A stretch of DNA of 64,000 bases, taken from assembly GCA_040902925.1 (NCBI GenBank), contig JBBDWJ010000321.1, forward strand, positions 3,951 to 67,950, read 5' to 3'. Position numbers and translations under genes: made by a program. The notes beneath the pieces are model-generated. The model was not told the origin of the DNA, did not search any database, and saw only the letters and a list, made by a program, of their open reading frames with translations. The stretch's first letter is position 1, and each line of letters starts with the position of its first letter. This DNA comes from JBBDWJ01 sp040902925 (GTDB taxonomy: Bacteria; Acidobacteriota; Terriglobia; Bryobacterales; UBA6623). Positions 1-10,244 of this stretch are shown in pieces.

Positions 1-2
1 TC

Positions 3-698
3 AACCTGTTTCTGGGCCGCGACTACCTGATCACCGTGCAAGAGGGCGAGTGCCCCGCGGTGCGGCAGCACCTGGACGGGATGCATGCCGTCGCTGCTCA
101 GTTACGTCCCGATCAGGCGCGTCCCGATCAGGCGCGTCCCGATCAGCTCTTCTACAAAGTCATAGACGGCACTGTCGATGCCTACGCGCCCGTGATGGAT
201 TGGTTCAATGAGGCCATCGACGGCATCGAGGATATGGTGCTCGAGACGCCGTCGCCGCAGACACTGCAACGCATCTTCGAGGCCAAGCGCGGCTTGATCG
301 AGCTGCGGCGCGTGCTGAGCAACATGCGCGATGTCGCCGGTCACTTGCAGCGGCTCGAAACCGAATTGATCCAGCGTGATCTGTGGCCGTTTTTGCGCGA
401 TGTGTACGATCACCTGGCACGCGACCTGGACATGGTCGAGATGCAGCGCGATCTTCTGACCGGGGCGATGGACATCTACCTTTCCAGCGTCGCCAATCGC
501 ACGAACCAGGTCATGAAAGTGCTCACGGTGCTGGGAACGATCGCGCTACCCGCGATTGTAATCTCGGGCTTCTACGGCATGAACACCAAGGGATTGCCAT
601 GGATCGGCTCTCCGCATGGCGCTGGAATCGCCGCCGGACTGATGGTGGTAGCCACGTTGGGCGTGCTCATCGTACTCAAGAAGTTCGATTGGTTTTAG
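3..698 (+). CDS. corA: CorA-family Mg2+/Co2+ channel, 5' end outside window
   Basis: Inner-membrane divalent cation channel. The frame is open from the first bases and already matches the CorA funnel domain (FLGRDYLITV), so the gene starts left of the window; an internal GTG at 36 is not a credible start. A long helical stalk is followed by two C-terminal membrane helices (around VLTVLGTIALPAIVISGF and AGLMVVATLGVLIVL). Between them is the family signature GMN in YGMNTKG, which forms the pore-entrance loop, and the protein ends with a short basic tail as CorA proteins do. Oddity: an in-frame RPDQA triplication in the soluble domain. The next genes are on the other strand, so this is the last gene of its unit. 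Family assignment is firm; which metal is moved cannot be told. Confidence 0.9.
   Translation, partial: NLFLGRDYLITVQEGECPAVRQHLDGMHAVAAQLRPDQARPDQARPDQLFYKVIDGTVDAYAPVMDWFNEAIDGIEDMVLETPSPQTLQRIFEAKRGLIELRRVLSNMRDVAGHLQRLETELIQRDLWPFLRDVYDHLARDLDMVEMQRDLLTGAMDIYLSSVANRTNQVMKVLTVLGTIALPAIVISGFYGMNTKGLPWIGSPHGAGIAAGLMVVATLGVLIVLKKFDWF
105..146 (+). repeat. 15-bp in-frame tandem repeat inside corA
   Basis: Three consecutive copies (the last one partial) of a 15-base unit, CGTCCCGATCAGGCG, at 105-119, 120-134 and 135-146. They encode RPDQA-RPDQA-RPDQ just before the stalk of the CorA soluble domain. The copies are identical at DNA level, which suggests recent slippage. A change in copy number keeps the frame. 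Confidence 0.9.
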
Positions 699-734
699 GC
701 CGGTGCGCGATTAGAAACACGAACAGGGCGATGG

Positions 735-1145
735 TTATTGCAAAAGGCTTTGCGGCTGCAAGCCAAATTCGAGTGGAGAGAAAAAGTAATGCAACCATGG
801 CATGTCTACAAAAAGACAAACGCCCATGACGACCGCACACAAGCACACGGTGACCATCAGCAGCGGCTGCGTGTAGAGCTTTTCCGGATGCTGGGCCGCG
901 CTGTCTTTCTGGAACGCCAGGTGCAGGTAAAGCGCCATCACCGCCGACACCAAGGGAACGGCAAGAATCCACTCCAGGCGATAGCGAACGATGAATGCGC
1001 CGAACATGAGCATCCCGAAGGCCGCGTAGAACGTGATGGAGACCAGCAGGCGCGGCTCGTTGTAGTACGCAAACGAGCGGCGATAAGCGGAACTCACACT
1101 GCGATCGCCAATTTCGCGGTATTCAGCGAAGCGCTTGATCGCCAT
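735..1145 (-). pseudogene. C-terminal half of a UbiA-type prenyltransferase
   Basis: About 136 residues of membrane protein resembling the C-terminal half of UbiA-superfamily enzymes of the decaprenyl-phosphate phosphoribosyltransferase type: the conserved AIKRFAEYREI segment, then RRSFAYYNEPRLL and three hydrophobic helices. Such enzymes are usually near 290-300 residues, and the N-terminal half with the first Asp-rich prenyl-diphosphate motif is absent. Its first codons lie inside the end of the HAD gene upstream, in another frame, so either a deletion fused two neighbours or a frameshift broke a two-domain protein. It is probably non-functional. The fragment's identity is fairly secure; how it arose is inference. 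Confidence 0.7.
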
Positions 1146-1810
1146 AAAGTAGCAACCATCCAGTAAGCAACGCCGGCCGCATGCGCCGCGGGCACATCCA
1201 CATCCTCGCGGTCTCCAATATAGAGCGCCTCGTTGGGCTTGACCCCCAGCCTATTAGCGGCGACTCTGAGAATCAGCGGGTCGGGTTTGAAGCGGCCGAC
1301 CTCAGGATCTTGGGCGCAAACGACAACCTGGAAGAAGCGATCCAACCCAAGCGCCTTGAGTTTCAGGCGCGGATCATAGTCGGAGACAGCCGCCAGTAAG
1401 ATGTCTCGTTCGCGGCAGGCCGCAAAGAAATCCTTAGTTCCAGGGAAGGCCGCCGGCGCCAACAGGTCGAGCGGTCTTTTGTTCATCCATTCTTCGACGC
1501 AACCGGCTAAGTAGTCGGCCGAAAACCCCAGGTGCCGGCATGAACGCGACAGTTGTTCGGCCGCGACGTCTCCAATGAAGTTCTCCGCGCGGAGTTCTTC
1601 CTGAACTTGGCGGTAGACGCGGATGGCCCACGCGGCGCGCCAGCCCGAACGCGGCGATCGAAAGCAGGAGCGCAACAGTTCCCACGCCATGCGGCGGCGA
1701 ACGATGCTATTACGGTAGAGCGTCCCATCAACGTCCGTAACGATGGCGCGGATCTGTGGTAAGGAGTCGATGTGTGGGTCCCCGAAAATGTTAGGTCCGC
1801 CCAGCCTCGG
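1094..1810 (-). CDS. HAD-superfamily hydrolase (HAD-IA-like), start unclear
   Basis: Cytoplasmic haloacid-dehalogenase-type phosphatase. Motif I (DVDGTLY) is encoded at about 1721-1735. A helical cap follows, then motif II (AAVSDYD), the motif III lysine (RFKPDP) and motif IV (YIGDREDVDVPAA). The first ATG in frame, at 1690, would remove motif I. Between motif I and the upstream in-frame TAG (1811-1813) there is no ATG, GTG or TTG, only CTG (1802-1804) and ATT, so the start is non-canonical or the 5' end is damaged. I give the whole open frame. The last ~15 codons overlap the UbiA fragment in another frame and look unlike HAD tails, so the 3' end may be rearranged too. Substrate unknown. Confidence 0.7.
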   Translation of the reverse strand, partial: PRLGGPNIFGDPHIDSLPQIRAIVTDVDGTLYRNSIVRRRMAWELLRSCFRSPRSGWRAAWAIRVYRQVQEELRAENFIGDVAAEQLSRSCRHLGFSADYLAGCVEEWMNKRPLDLLAPAAFPGTKDFFAACRERDILLAAVSDYDPRLKLKALGLDRFFQVVVCAQDPEVGRFKPDPLILRVAANRLGVKPNEALYIGDREDVDVPAAHAAGVAYWMVATLWRSSASLNTAKLAIAV

Positions 1811-2094
1811 CTAAACGCCCGCGAGATTCAGGGAAGCCATCGCGAGCGCTGCCGGATCGATATCGGCCTCGGCAACGTGGTGTCTTCCAGTTGCAATCGC
1901 CACGAGTCAAAAAATGAGACGCCGCCGCTACCATTGGAACGAATGAGATTCGTAAGCCCCGCCCGGCACGGATTATCAGTATAGCTCAGCGCAAGCGGCT
2001 TGCCTGGCAGTACTTGGGACTGCTCCACGGACCCCAAAGTGGTTCTAAACACGGGCTGCAAGGTGCGATGCAGCGGCGCGCTGACGGCAATCGC

Positions 2095-3813
2095 TCAATG
2101 AACGTCTCTACCCGGGACATCGGAAGCTGGAGCGGACAGGTCTGTGAGGGGCTCCCTGTACGGTGTTAGCTCAGGTTTGATTCCGGCAACATGGAGTCGC
2201 CAGACTTTCCGGTCACGGTAGTAATCCAGCAGCCGTTCGTTCTTTTCGCGGCCCATGTCGCGCGCCCAAATGACCGCTGCGCCAACAAGGTCGGCGCCAT
2301 TACTTACCCAGTCATGGTGCGGATTGTGCTTCGGTCCGTAGCTGACGAGAACCAGGTTCTTGTATCCGTTCGCCGCGAGCTGTTTGGTTATCGCCGGACG
2401 GTCTCTCACAAATGAGATGCTGTTGTAGTTCACTTCACGCGTGAGTCGAAGGCCCAAAGCCATCACGATGGACAACAGCGCAACGGCGATGATGCATTCC
2501 GCAAGAGGGCGGCCGAAAGAGCGCGAGCCCAAGCGAAAAGTCCGCAATCGCCGCAGACCGGTAACGGCCAGGAATACAAACCACGGTGCAACCGGAGCCA
2601 CGTAGTGGGGACGCAGGACGTTAGCGAAAGAGCTGATTGCGCTCGTCAGGATCTCCAGGATGATGGTCCCGGCGGCAAAGATCGCCCAGCGATGGTAGGG
2701 GCGGCCGAAGGCGCAGACCACGGGAAGGCACAGGGCAAATCCCAAAAAGAACTGCAGCATCAAAGTCCAGTGTTGTGGAGCGAAGCCTGAGCCGTTTCGT
2801 TTCTCGTGATAGCCCTCCAGCATGAAATCGAAGTAGTAGGCGCGCAGCGGTTCATGGTTGTAAGTCTTGGCCGTTTTGGGACTCTGAAAGATAAACACAG
2901 GAGCGACTTCGTACAATTCCATGTTGACGACATAAGGCATCTTGAGGGGATCACCGGTGCCGCGATAGTTGTAGTAAGCCATCGCCAGAATCCCGGTCAG
3001 CAGTACCGCTGCCATGGGTATCGCCACCCGCCAAGCGTCGCGCCAGTGCGTCCAAGCCCAAACCAGCAGCGCGACCGCCACCGGCAGCGTGGCGACAAGC
3101 CCTTCAAGGGGCCGGCTGTTGGCGAGGACGATCACTCCCAATGCCAGCAAGGCCGCGTCGCGTCGCCGCGCGGAACGGAGTATCCGAGGCAACGCTCCGA
3201 ATACCAGAGCGGCGCCTATGGCGGCAACCGCCCCGCCCCAGAACGTTCTTGACCAGTAGCTAAACCAATACTCGTCCCACTGGGGCAATGAGCCAAATCG
3301 AAGCGCGGGCAGCAGCGCGCCGAACAGCGCCCAGCGCGGCGGAACCCAGGCGAGCAGCATCCAGCAAAGCGCCGCCGAAGCCGCGGCCATGCTGAGGCAA
3401 ACGCCGGCGATTGGGAACCCGGTCAACACTTGTCCGGCAGCCATGAACAAGCCCTGCCCAGGCGGATACTTGGATTGATAGGTGGGAAGAGGGTTTACGT
3501 GAAATGCCTCGAAGTGCTCCCACAGTGGATGCGGCGGGTTGGTCAGCCGGCCGTGCGCAAAGGTGTCGGAAGCGAGAAGATAACTGAATTCATCCGGAAC
3601 CAGCGGCGCATACGGGCTGATCCAATTGATGACCACGCACGACGCAAAGGTCAATGCGGCGGCGGTCAGAATGGCCCGCCTCGGGCTGCCCGCGAGGCGC
3701 GTCAGCACACGCGACGGTAGGGCGTAAATTCGCGTTGGGAATGCGCGGAACAACCAGACGACTACGAGCGCTGCCACGACTGGCGCGAGTTCGGCTAACG
3801 CCCGGTAAGACAC
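2095..3813 (-). CDS. ArnT/PMT-like polytopic membrane glycosyltransferase
   Basis: Integral membrane protein of 572 residues with about ten hydrophobic segments and a small C-terminal periplasmic part. After the first helices it has the acidic loop typical of GT-C lipid-linked-sugar transferases (LVPDEFSYLLASD) and a second conserved stretch, PTYQSKYPPGQGL; in the family the Asp/Glu pair contributes to catalysis and metal binding. Such enzymes move sugars from polyprenyl phosphate to lipids or proteins on the outer face of the inner membrane. The best start is a GTG at 3813. No partner gene is adjacent in the same orientation except the decayed HAD/UbiA pair downstream, which also suggests polyprenyl-phosphate chemistry. 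Fold assignment is good; acceptor and sugar are unknown. Confidence 0.75.
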   Translation of the reverse strand: MSYRALAELAPVVAALVVVWLFRAFPTRIYALPSRVLTRLAGSPRRAILTAAALTFASCVVINWISPYAPLVPDEFSYLLASDTFAHGRLTNPPHPLWEHFEAFHVNPLPTYQSKYPPGQGLFMAAGQVLTGFPIAGVCLSMAAASAALCWMLLAWVPPRWALFGALLPALRFGSLPQWDEYWFSYWSRTFWGGAVAAIGAALVFGALPRILRSARRRDAALLALGVIVLANSRPLEGLVATLPVAVALLVWAWTHWRDAWRVAIPMAAVLLTGILAMAYYNYRGTGDPLKMPYVVNMELYEVAPVFIFQSPKTAKTYNHEPLRAYYFDFMLEGYHEKRNGSGFAPQHWTLMLQFFLGFALCLPVVCAFGRPYHRWAIFAAGTIILEILTSAISSFANVLRPHYVAPVAPWFVFLAVTGLRRLRTFRLGSRSFGRPLAECIIAVALLSIVMALGLRLTREVNYNSISFVRDRPAITKQLAANGYKNLVLVSYGPKHNPHHDWVSNGADLVGAAVIWARDMGREKNERLLDYYRDRKVWRLHVAGIKPELTPYREPLTDLSAPASDVPGRDVH

Positions 3814-3819
3814 TAGCTG

Positions 3820-3829
3820 ATATATAGCA
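3820..3829 (-). promoter_or_regulatory. Possible extended -10 box just before the glycosyltransferase start
   Basis: Reading toward the glycosyltransferase, TGCTATATAT lies only 6 bases before its GTG. It resembles an extended -10 (TGnTATAAT). If used, transcription would begin at or within a few bases of the start codon, giving a leaderless message; no Shine-Dalgarno sequence is visible there. Sequence resemblance only. Confidence 0.3.
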
Positions 3830-4182
3830 GAGTGCGCGGCCTTGGTTGTGTATCGGCTGGCCGCGACCAGCCGGCGCTACGGCTAGCGCGTGGCCGGTTA
3901 CTGCCTGATGCCCAACCATGTGCATTGAGTCGCGGTCCGGAAACCCGAAACAGGACTTAAAAAGGGCTGCGCCCCAGCTGCGTCGGGTTCCAGATGCGTC
4001 CCCCTTTTCCGCGTTCTTTGCTCCTCTTCGACCGCGACTGTGCTACAAAAAGGGTGCGCGCGGGGCGCATCCAGTCCGCGGAAAGGGCCGTGCCCACCCA
4101 CTAGAAACAGAAGCCTGAAGGTACGAACCTTCTTTCAGCCTGATCCAGTGCGGACTCCAGGCTCAAATGAAAGGAGATTCGT
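3830..4182. other. Intergenic region, divergent promoters expected
   Basis: About 350 bases between the divergent glycosyltransferase and ankyrin genes. Apart from the Shine-Dalgarno sequence of the ankyrin gene at its right end and the -10-like box at its left end, I see no repeat, RNA or credible small gene here. Confidence 0.5.
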
Positions 4183-5529
4183 ATGTCCGACGCACTTGCC
4201 TTACCGCCCCGTCCCAATCTTGAGCAATACAAGAAGCTCGCCAAGGACTTTCAGCATGCCTGCCAGTCAGGCGACGAGGGCGCCATCCGAAACTGGGCCG
4301 CACGCTGGGCCGCAACGCTCGCCCGCCTGAACGGGCCGGCCGCTACCCCCGGCGTGCAGCGGGAGATCGGCTGGGATGCTGAACGCGTTCTGCGTCAATG
4401 GCACAAGCTCCGGACGTCGAATGAAGGCTTGGCCGGCTGCACCCTGTCAGGCGCGCAGTTTCTGGTGGCGCGCTGCCACGGGTTCACGAGCTGGCCGAAA
4501 TTCGTGGAGCACCTCGAAGCGCTGGCGCGCGCGAATTCCCCGGTATCGCAATTCGAACGGGCCGCCGACGCGATCGTGAACGGCGACTTGGCTTCGCTTG
4601 AGAAGCTGCTGCGCGAGAACCCGGAGCTGGCGCGGGCGCGCTCGACGCGCGAACACGCCTCGACCCTGCTGCATTATGTTTCCGCGAACGGCATCGAGGA
4701 TTTCCGGCAGAAAACGCCCGCGAACATCGTGGCCATCGCGCGGCTCTTGCTGGATGCGCGCGCCGACGTCAATGCGGAGTCGGATGCGTATGGCGGCCGA
4801 TCGACAACGTTCGGCCTGACGGCGACGAGTGTGCACCCGGAAAAGGCCGGCCTGCAGCTTCCCCTTCTGGAGCTGCTGATCAGCCGCGGGGCGGTCATCG
4901 ATGGCCCCGACGGCGCCAGCGCGGTTGTCGGCTGCCTGCGGAACGGGCGCGGCGATGCCGCTGAGTTTCTGGCGAGGCACGGCGCGCGGTTGGACCTGGA
5001 GGGAGCGGCCGGCGTCGGCCGTCTCGACGTGGTCCAGCGCTTCATCAACGAGGATGGCAGCCTCACGCCACCGGCGACACCGAAGCAGATGAAGGACGGT
5101 TTCGCTTGGGCCTGCCAGTTCGGCCGGACCGCTGTCGTCGACTTCCTGCTGCGGCATGGAACAGGCATCGATGCGAAACTCCCGCATCACGGACAGACCG
5201 GGTTGCATTGGGCCGCTTACGGCGGACATGCGGATACGGTGAGACTCTTGCTCGAACGCGGCGCTCCGGTCGGCGCCAGGGACGAGAGCTTCGATGGCAC
5301 GGCGCTCGAATGGGCCGTGTACGCCTGGGGCAATTCACATGAGCAGACCGTGTCCAATGAGCAGAGCGGGCGTGACGACTACGGGGTGGTCGCGATGCTC
5401 GTTGCGGCGGGCGCGAAACTCGACGCGAACTGGTTTGAAGTGGACGATGAAGAGCGGCGGAGGGCAAGCCGAAAGCTGAACGCCGATCCGCACATGCAGG
5501 CCGAGCTGCGGGGCGGCATACCGAATTGA
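4183..5529 (+). CDS. Ankyrin-repeat protein
   Basis: Protein of 448 residues with no signal peptide, so probably cytoplasmic. The N-terminal ~120 residues (LPPRPNLEQYKKLAKDFQ, later CHGFTSWPKF) form a helical region found in front of ankyrin repeats in many soil bacteria. From about residue 125 there are ankyrin units: DAIVNGDLASLEKLL, IARLLLDARADVNAESD, LLELLISRGAVIDGPDG, TGLHWAAYGGHADTVRLLLERGAPVGARD and VVAMLVAAGAKLDAN. Ankyrin proteins bind other proteins. The start is supported by AAAGGAG about 6 bases before the ATG. The gene converges on katG; ankyrin partners of catalases are known in pseudomonads, but the opposite orientation makes such a link here only a guess. Confidence 0.85.
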   Translation: MSDALALPPRPNLEQYKKLAKDFQHACQSGDEGAIRNWAARWAATLARLNGPAATPGVQREIGWDAERVLRQWHKLRTSNEGLAGCTLSGAQFLVARCHGFTSWPKFVEHLEALARANSPVSQFERAADAIVNGDLASLEKLLRENPELARARSTREHASTLLHYVSANGIEDFRQKTPANIVAIARLLLDARADVNAESDAYGGRSTTFGLTATSVHPEKAGLQLPLLELLISRGAVIDGPDGASAVVGCLRNGRGDAAEFLARHGARLDLEGAAGVGRLDVVQRFINEDGSLTPPATPKQMKDGFAWACQFGRTAVVDFLLRHGTGIDAKLPHHGQTGLHWAAYGGHADTVRLLLERGAPVGARDESFDGTALEWAVYAWGNSHEQTVSNEQSGRDDYGVVAMLVAAGAKLDANWFEVDDEERRRASRKLNADPHMQAELRGGIPN

Positions 5530-5858
5530 CCGATGTTCCCAACAACGGGGCGGCTTGTAATGCACCTGTTCTGCGGCCCGCTATTGGGAAAAACGTTTGA
5601 GCGGAAGTTGGAAAGTTGGGGACAGGCGAGGATGCAGCCTACTACTCCCATCGCCCGTAACGAACCGTGCAGGCCATGGTACCTGCGCCGGCCCACCCAA
5701 AACTCCATCGGAGCCGATGGGAGATTCGGCGATGAAAATTGCATCACTTTACAGCGTTATTACCGTGTTTCTTTGTCGAGCGCTCGCTGCGAAAGGACTC
5801 CAGCCAAGACACGCTCGACCCTCATAGCCCTGAGTCGAATAGAAATTGACAGGAAATA
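5530..5858. other. Intergenic region between convergent genes
   Basis: About 330 bases after the ankyrin gene. Open frames here have no recognisable motif or Shine-Dalgarno support, and I see no structured RNA other than the hairpin that follows. Confidence 0.5.
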
Positions 5859-5887
5859 GAACGGCGGCGTATCGAACGCCGCCGTTC
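5859..5887 (-). terminator. Hairpin downstream of katG
   Basis: Perfect 12-base-pair stem (GAACGGCGGCGT with its complement) around a 5-base loop, about 100 bases past the katG stop. Read in the katG direction it is followed by TATTTCC, a weak U-run, so it is a plausible intrinsic terminator or at least a 3'-end stabiliser. Confidence 0.65.
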
Positions 5888-5985
5888 AGGGTGCGAAAAA
5901 CCGGACCGCCCTTTCGTTGATCCGATCCGATTTGTTGCCGTCGGACGCCGGCGCGTTTCCTGCGTCAGCGCGCCCTGCTCCACAC

Positions 5986-8205
<2,220 letters not shown>

Positions 8206-8313
8206 ATTCGTTTCTCCTTGATCGAGCGGAAGGACGTTAAGTTTGACGTTGGATGAACCACACCGCGACCCGGCTTCGACAGCGACGGATGCGAGCCACG
8301 TCGCAATCCGCCG

Positions 8314-8367
8314 GGAGCTTCACGGCCGTTTGGAGCTTCACGGCCACTTGGAGCTTCACGGGCGCCG
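8314..8367 (+). repeat. 18-bp tandem repeat between katG and the sigma factor gene
   Basis: Three consecutive 18-base units at 8314-8331, 8332-8349 and 8350-8367, each beginning GGAGCTTCACGG. Units 1 and 2 differ at two positions; unit 3 diverges in its last third. They lie in the divergent intergenic region about 110 bases upstream of katG, so they could be protein-binding iterons or a slippage product. Confidence 0.85.
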
Positions 8368-8396
8368 TCCTCATGCCAACTCGAAATGCGCGTTGT

Positions 8397-8411
8397 TGTG
8401 TTGTCAACACA
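8397..8411. promoter_or_regulatory. 15-bp inverted repeat in the katG/sigma intergenic region
   Basis: TGTGTTG-T-CAACACA is a perfect inverted repeat with 7-base arms and a one-base centre, about 40 bases before the sigma-factor ATG. Its shape is that of a dimeric regulator operator. No known regulator consensus is claimed. Confidence 0.45.
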
Positions 8412-8452
8412 GCCGCCTTAGAATTATTCCCTAGCAACGGAATTTTTTAGGG

Positions 8453-9007
8453 ATGGCGTTGTTGACCTTCCAGAGGAAAGCGGCCCTGGCTGAGATGCAC
8501 CAGGCCATGCTGGCCTGCCACGACTCGCTGTTTCGCTATGCGCGGGCGCTCAGCGGGGACCCGGCCGACGCCGAGGAACTCGTTCAAGACTGCTACCGGC
8601 GAGCCCTGAGCGCGGCGCGTAAACCGTCTCCCGGTGAGCCTGAGCAGGTGCGTCGCTGGATGTTCGTCATTCTGCGCAACGTTTGGAAGAATGACCGCAG
8701 GGCGCGCAGCCGGGAGGACGGCCTGGAGGCGGCCGAGCCGCTTGCGGTGGACTCTTCGCCCGAGAGCGGGCTGCTGCGGCGCGCTCTGCAAATCGAGGTT
8801 CGGGCGGCCCTCGACTCCCTCAGCCAAGCGCATCGAGAGGTCATCGTGCTGCGAGACATGGAAGACTTGCCCTATGAACAAATCGCCCGCGTGCTCGACT
8901 GCCCCGTCGGTACCGTGATGAGCCGTTTGGCGCGCGCCCGGACGCGTTTGCGCGAGATATTGTCGAAGGTTGTCGGGCGGGAGTCCAGGCGGGAGGCTCA
9001 TCCATGA
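8453..9007 (+). CDS. ECF-family RNA polymerase sigma factor
   Basis: Extracytoplasmic-function sigma-70 factor of 184 residues that directs RNA polymerase to stress promoters. Region 2 spans about residues 20-85 (LFRYARALSGDPADAEELVQDCYRRAL, then RRWMFVILRNVWKNDRR). Region 4 spans about 120-175 (ALDSLSQAHREVIVLRDMEDLPYEQIARVL, then GTVMSRLARARTRLRE, the -35-reading helix-turn-helix). There is no good Shine-Dalgarno at the ATG; an in-frame ATG at 8495 would give a more typical N-terminus (MHQAMLACHDSLFRYA) and is a real alternative. Its stop overlaps the start of the anti-sigma gene by 4 bases, so the two are translationally coupled. It may control itself and the divergent katG. Confidence 0.93.
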   Translation: MALLTFQRKAALAEMHQAMLACHDSLFRYARALSGDPADAEELVQDCYRRALSAARKPSPGEPEQVRRWMFVILRNVWKNDRRARSREDGLEAAEPLAVDSSPESGLLRRALQIEVRAALDSLSQAHREVIVLRDMEDLPYEQIARVLDCPVGTVMSRLARARTRLREILSKVVGRESRREAHP

Positions 9008-9828
9008 TGGACTGCGGCGATGTCCGCGACGCGATGCACCGCTATCTCGACGGGGAGCTCCCCGAAGACGAGATCACCAGGCTGGAGTCGCATCTGCTCG
9101 ACTGCGCCGCTTGCCGCGAGGATCACGGCCGTTGGCAGGAAGTGGCGGACGCGGTCCGCGGCGCAAAGGAAGCCTATCGGCCCTCGCCGGCATCGGAGCA
9201 GCGCGTCCGCGAGATGCTCCAGCGAGCCGAGCGCCGCCAGCGAGCTTGGCATTGGGCTCGCGCCGCAGCCATCGCCATTTTGCTCGGCGGCGGGATGGCG
9301 GGATGGCTGGCGGGCTGGTTTGGCCAGGACGGCGAGTCTTTCCGGGTTTACGCCGCCGAGTCTCACTTGCGATATGCCCGCGGCCGGCTGAGCCTCGATG
9401 CCGAATCCGGCGACCCGGCCGTGCTCTCGGCCTGGCTGGAAGACAATCTGCCGTTCCACCTGAAGGTGCCCGCTTATCCCGAAGCGGCGCCGGGGGACAA
9501 CGCCTACGAGCTGGTGGGCGCGCGGCTGCTCCGCCATCAGGACGACGACGTCGCTTTCCTCTCGTACACCATGTACGACAAACCGGTTTCGCTACTGGTG
9601 GCCTCCGCCGTCGGCCGCGAGCCGGTCGGCGGCCAGGTCTATCGCTCCGGCAATCTCGACTTCCACTTCTACTCGGTCGACGGGCTAAAGCTGATCGGCT
9701 GGGTCGACGATGGCCTGAGCTACGTCATTGCCTCCGACATCGACGCCGTCGGGGGCCAGTCCTGCGTCGTTTGCCACGGCCAGGGCGCGGAACGGCGCAA
9801 GTTCGAAACCCTTGAGCAGGCTCGTTGA
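9004..9828 (+). CDS. Membrane anti-sigma factor with zinc-finger motif and periplasmic CXXCH
   Basis: Partner and inhibitor of the ECF sigma factor just upstream (ATGA overlap). The cytoplasmic N-terminus has the zinc-associated anti-sigma motif H-X3-C-X2-C (His30, Cys34, Cys37 in SHLLDCAAC). One membrane helix lies at about 85-104 (ARAAAIAILLGGGMAGWLAG), and a ~170-residue periplasmic domain follows. That domain ends with QSCVVCHGQG, a textbook c-type haem attachment site (Cys254, Cys257, His258) 16 residues before the C-terminus. In known haem c proteins this motif binds haem covalently after export. Here it suggests that the anti-sigma factor senses haem, redox state or peroxide, or that the cysteines form a disulfide switch. 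The role is inference; the motifs are seen directly. Confidence 0.88.
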   Translation: MMDCGDVRDAMHRYLDGELPEDEITRLESHLLDCAACREDHGRWQEVADAVRGAKEAYRPSPASEQRVREMLQRAERRQRAWHWARAAAIAILLGGGMAGWLAGWFGQDGESFRVYAAESHLRYARGRLSLDAESGDPAVLSAWLEDNLPFHLKVPAYPEAAPGDNAYELVGARLLRHQDDDVAFLSYTMYDKPVSLLVASAVGREPVGGQVYRSGNLDFHFYSVDGLKLIGWVDDGLSYVIASDIDAVGGQSCVVCHGQGAERRKFETLEQAR

Positions 9829-10244
9829 GGACCAGCGCGGCAGTCCGGCCTAGACTCACCGTTACCTGGCGTCAACAAACGATCCAACAAAATATCGAAT
9901 CGAGGGGGAAACCTCCCCCTTCTAACAGCCATTGTTGATTGGACAAGGTGGTCGGGCCGGGACTGGATGGGGCGTCGCCTGGCCCTCAATTGCGGCGCTG
10001 GGGTATGCTCAATGGCACTCATATATCACTTGGCGCCGCAGGCTGTCGTCATTGTTGAGGTCTTCGCGGAAAAGACGCAGGCCACCGGTTTATCCCGGCG
10101 CTTTCGCTCTGACGCCTTTCTCTGCCCCGTCCCGCTAGACAAACCGGGGCCGAATGCCGGACCCTATACCCAACCAACAAGGAAAGCGTGCGTTGGTGTT
10201 CACCAGACGCGGCGCAAACTGACGACGTAATGGAGCGCTAACCC
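9829..10244. other. Intergenic region before the sulfatase
   Basis: About 415 bases. A small hairpin lies at 9903-9920 (described separately). Otherwise I see no convincing gene or repeat; the open frames lack motifs and start signals. Confidence 0.45.
9903..9920 (+). terminator. Possible terminator after the sigma/anti-sigma operon
   Basis: AGGGGG and CCCCCT pair around a 6-base loop about 75 bases past the anti-sigma stop, followed by TTCTAAC. The stem is short and the T-run poor, so this is a weak candidate. Confidence 0.3.

Noticed and set aside
9967..10230. Small gene between anti-sigma factor and sulfatase
   Set aside because: No motif, no start signal, composition like the surrounding intergenic DNA.
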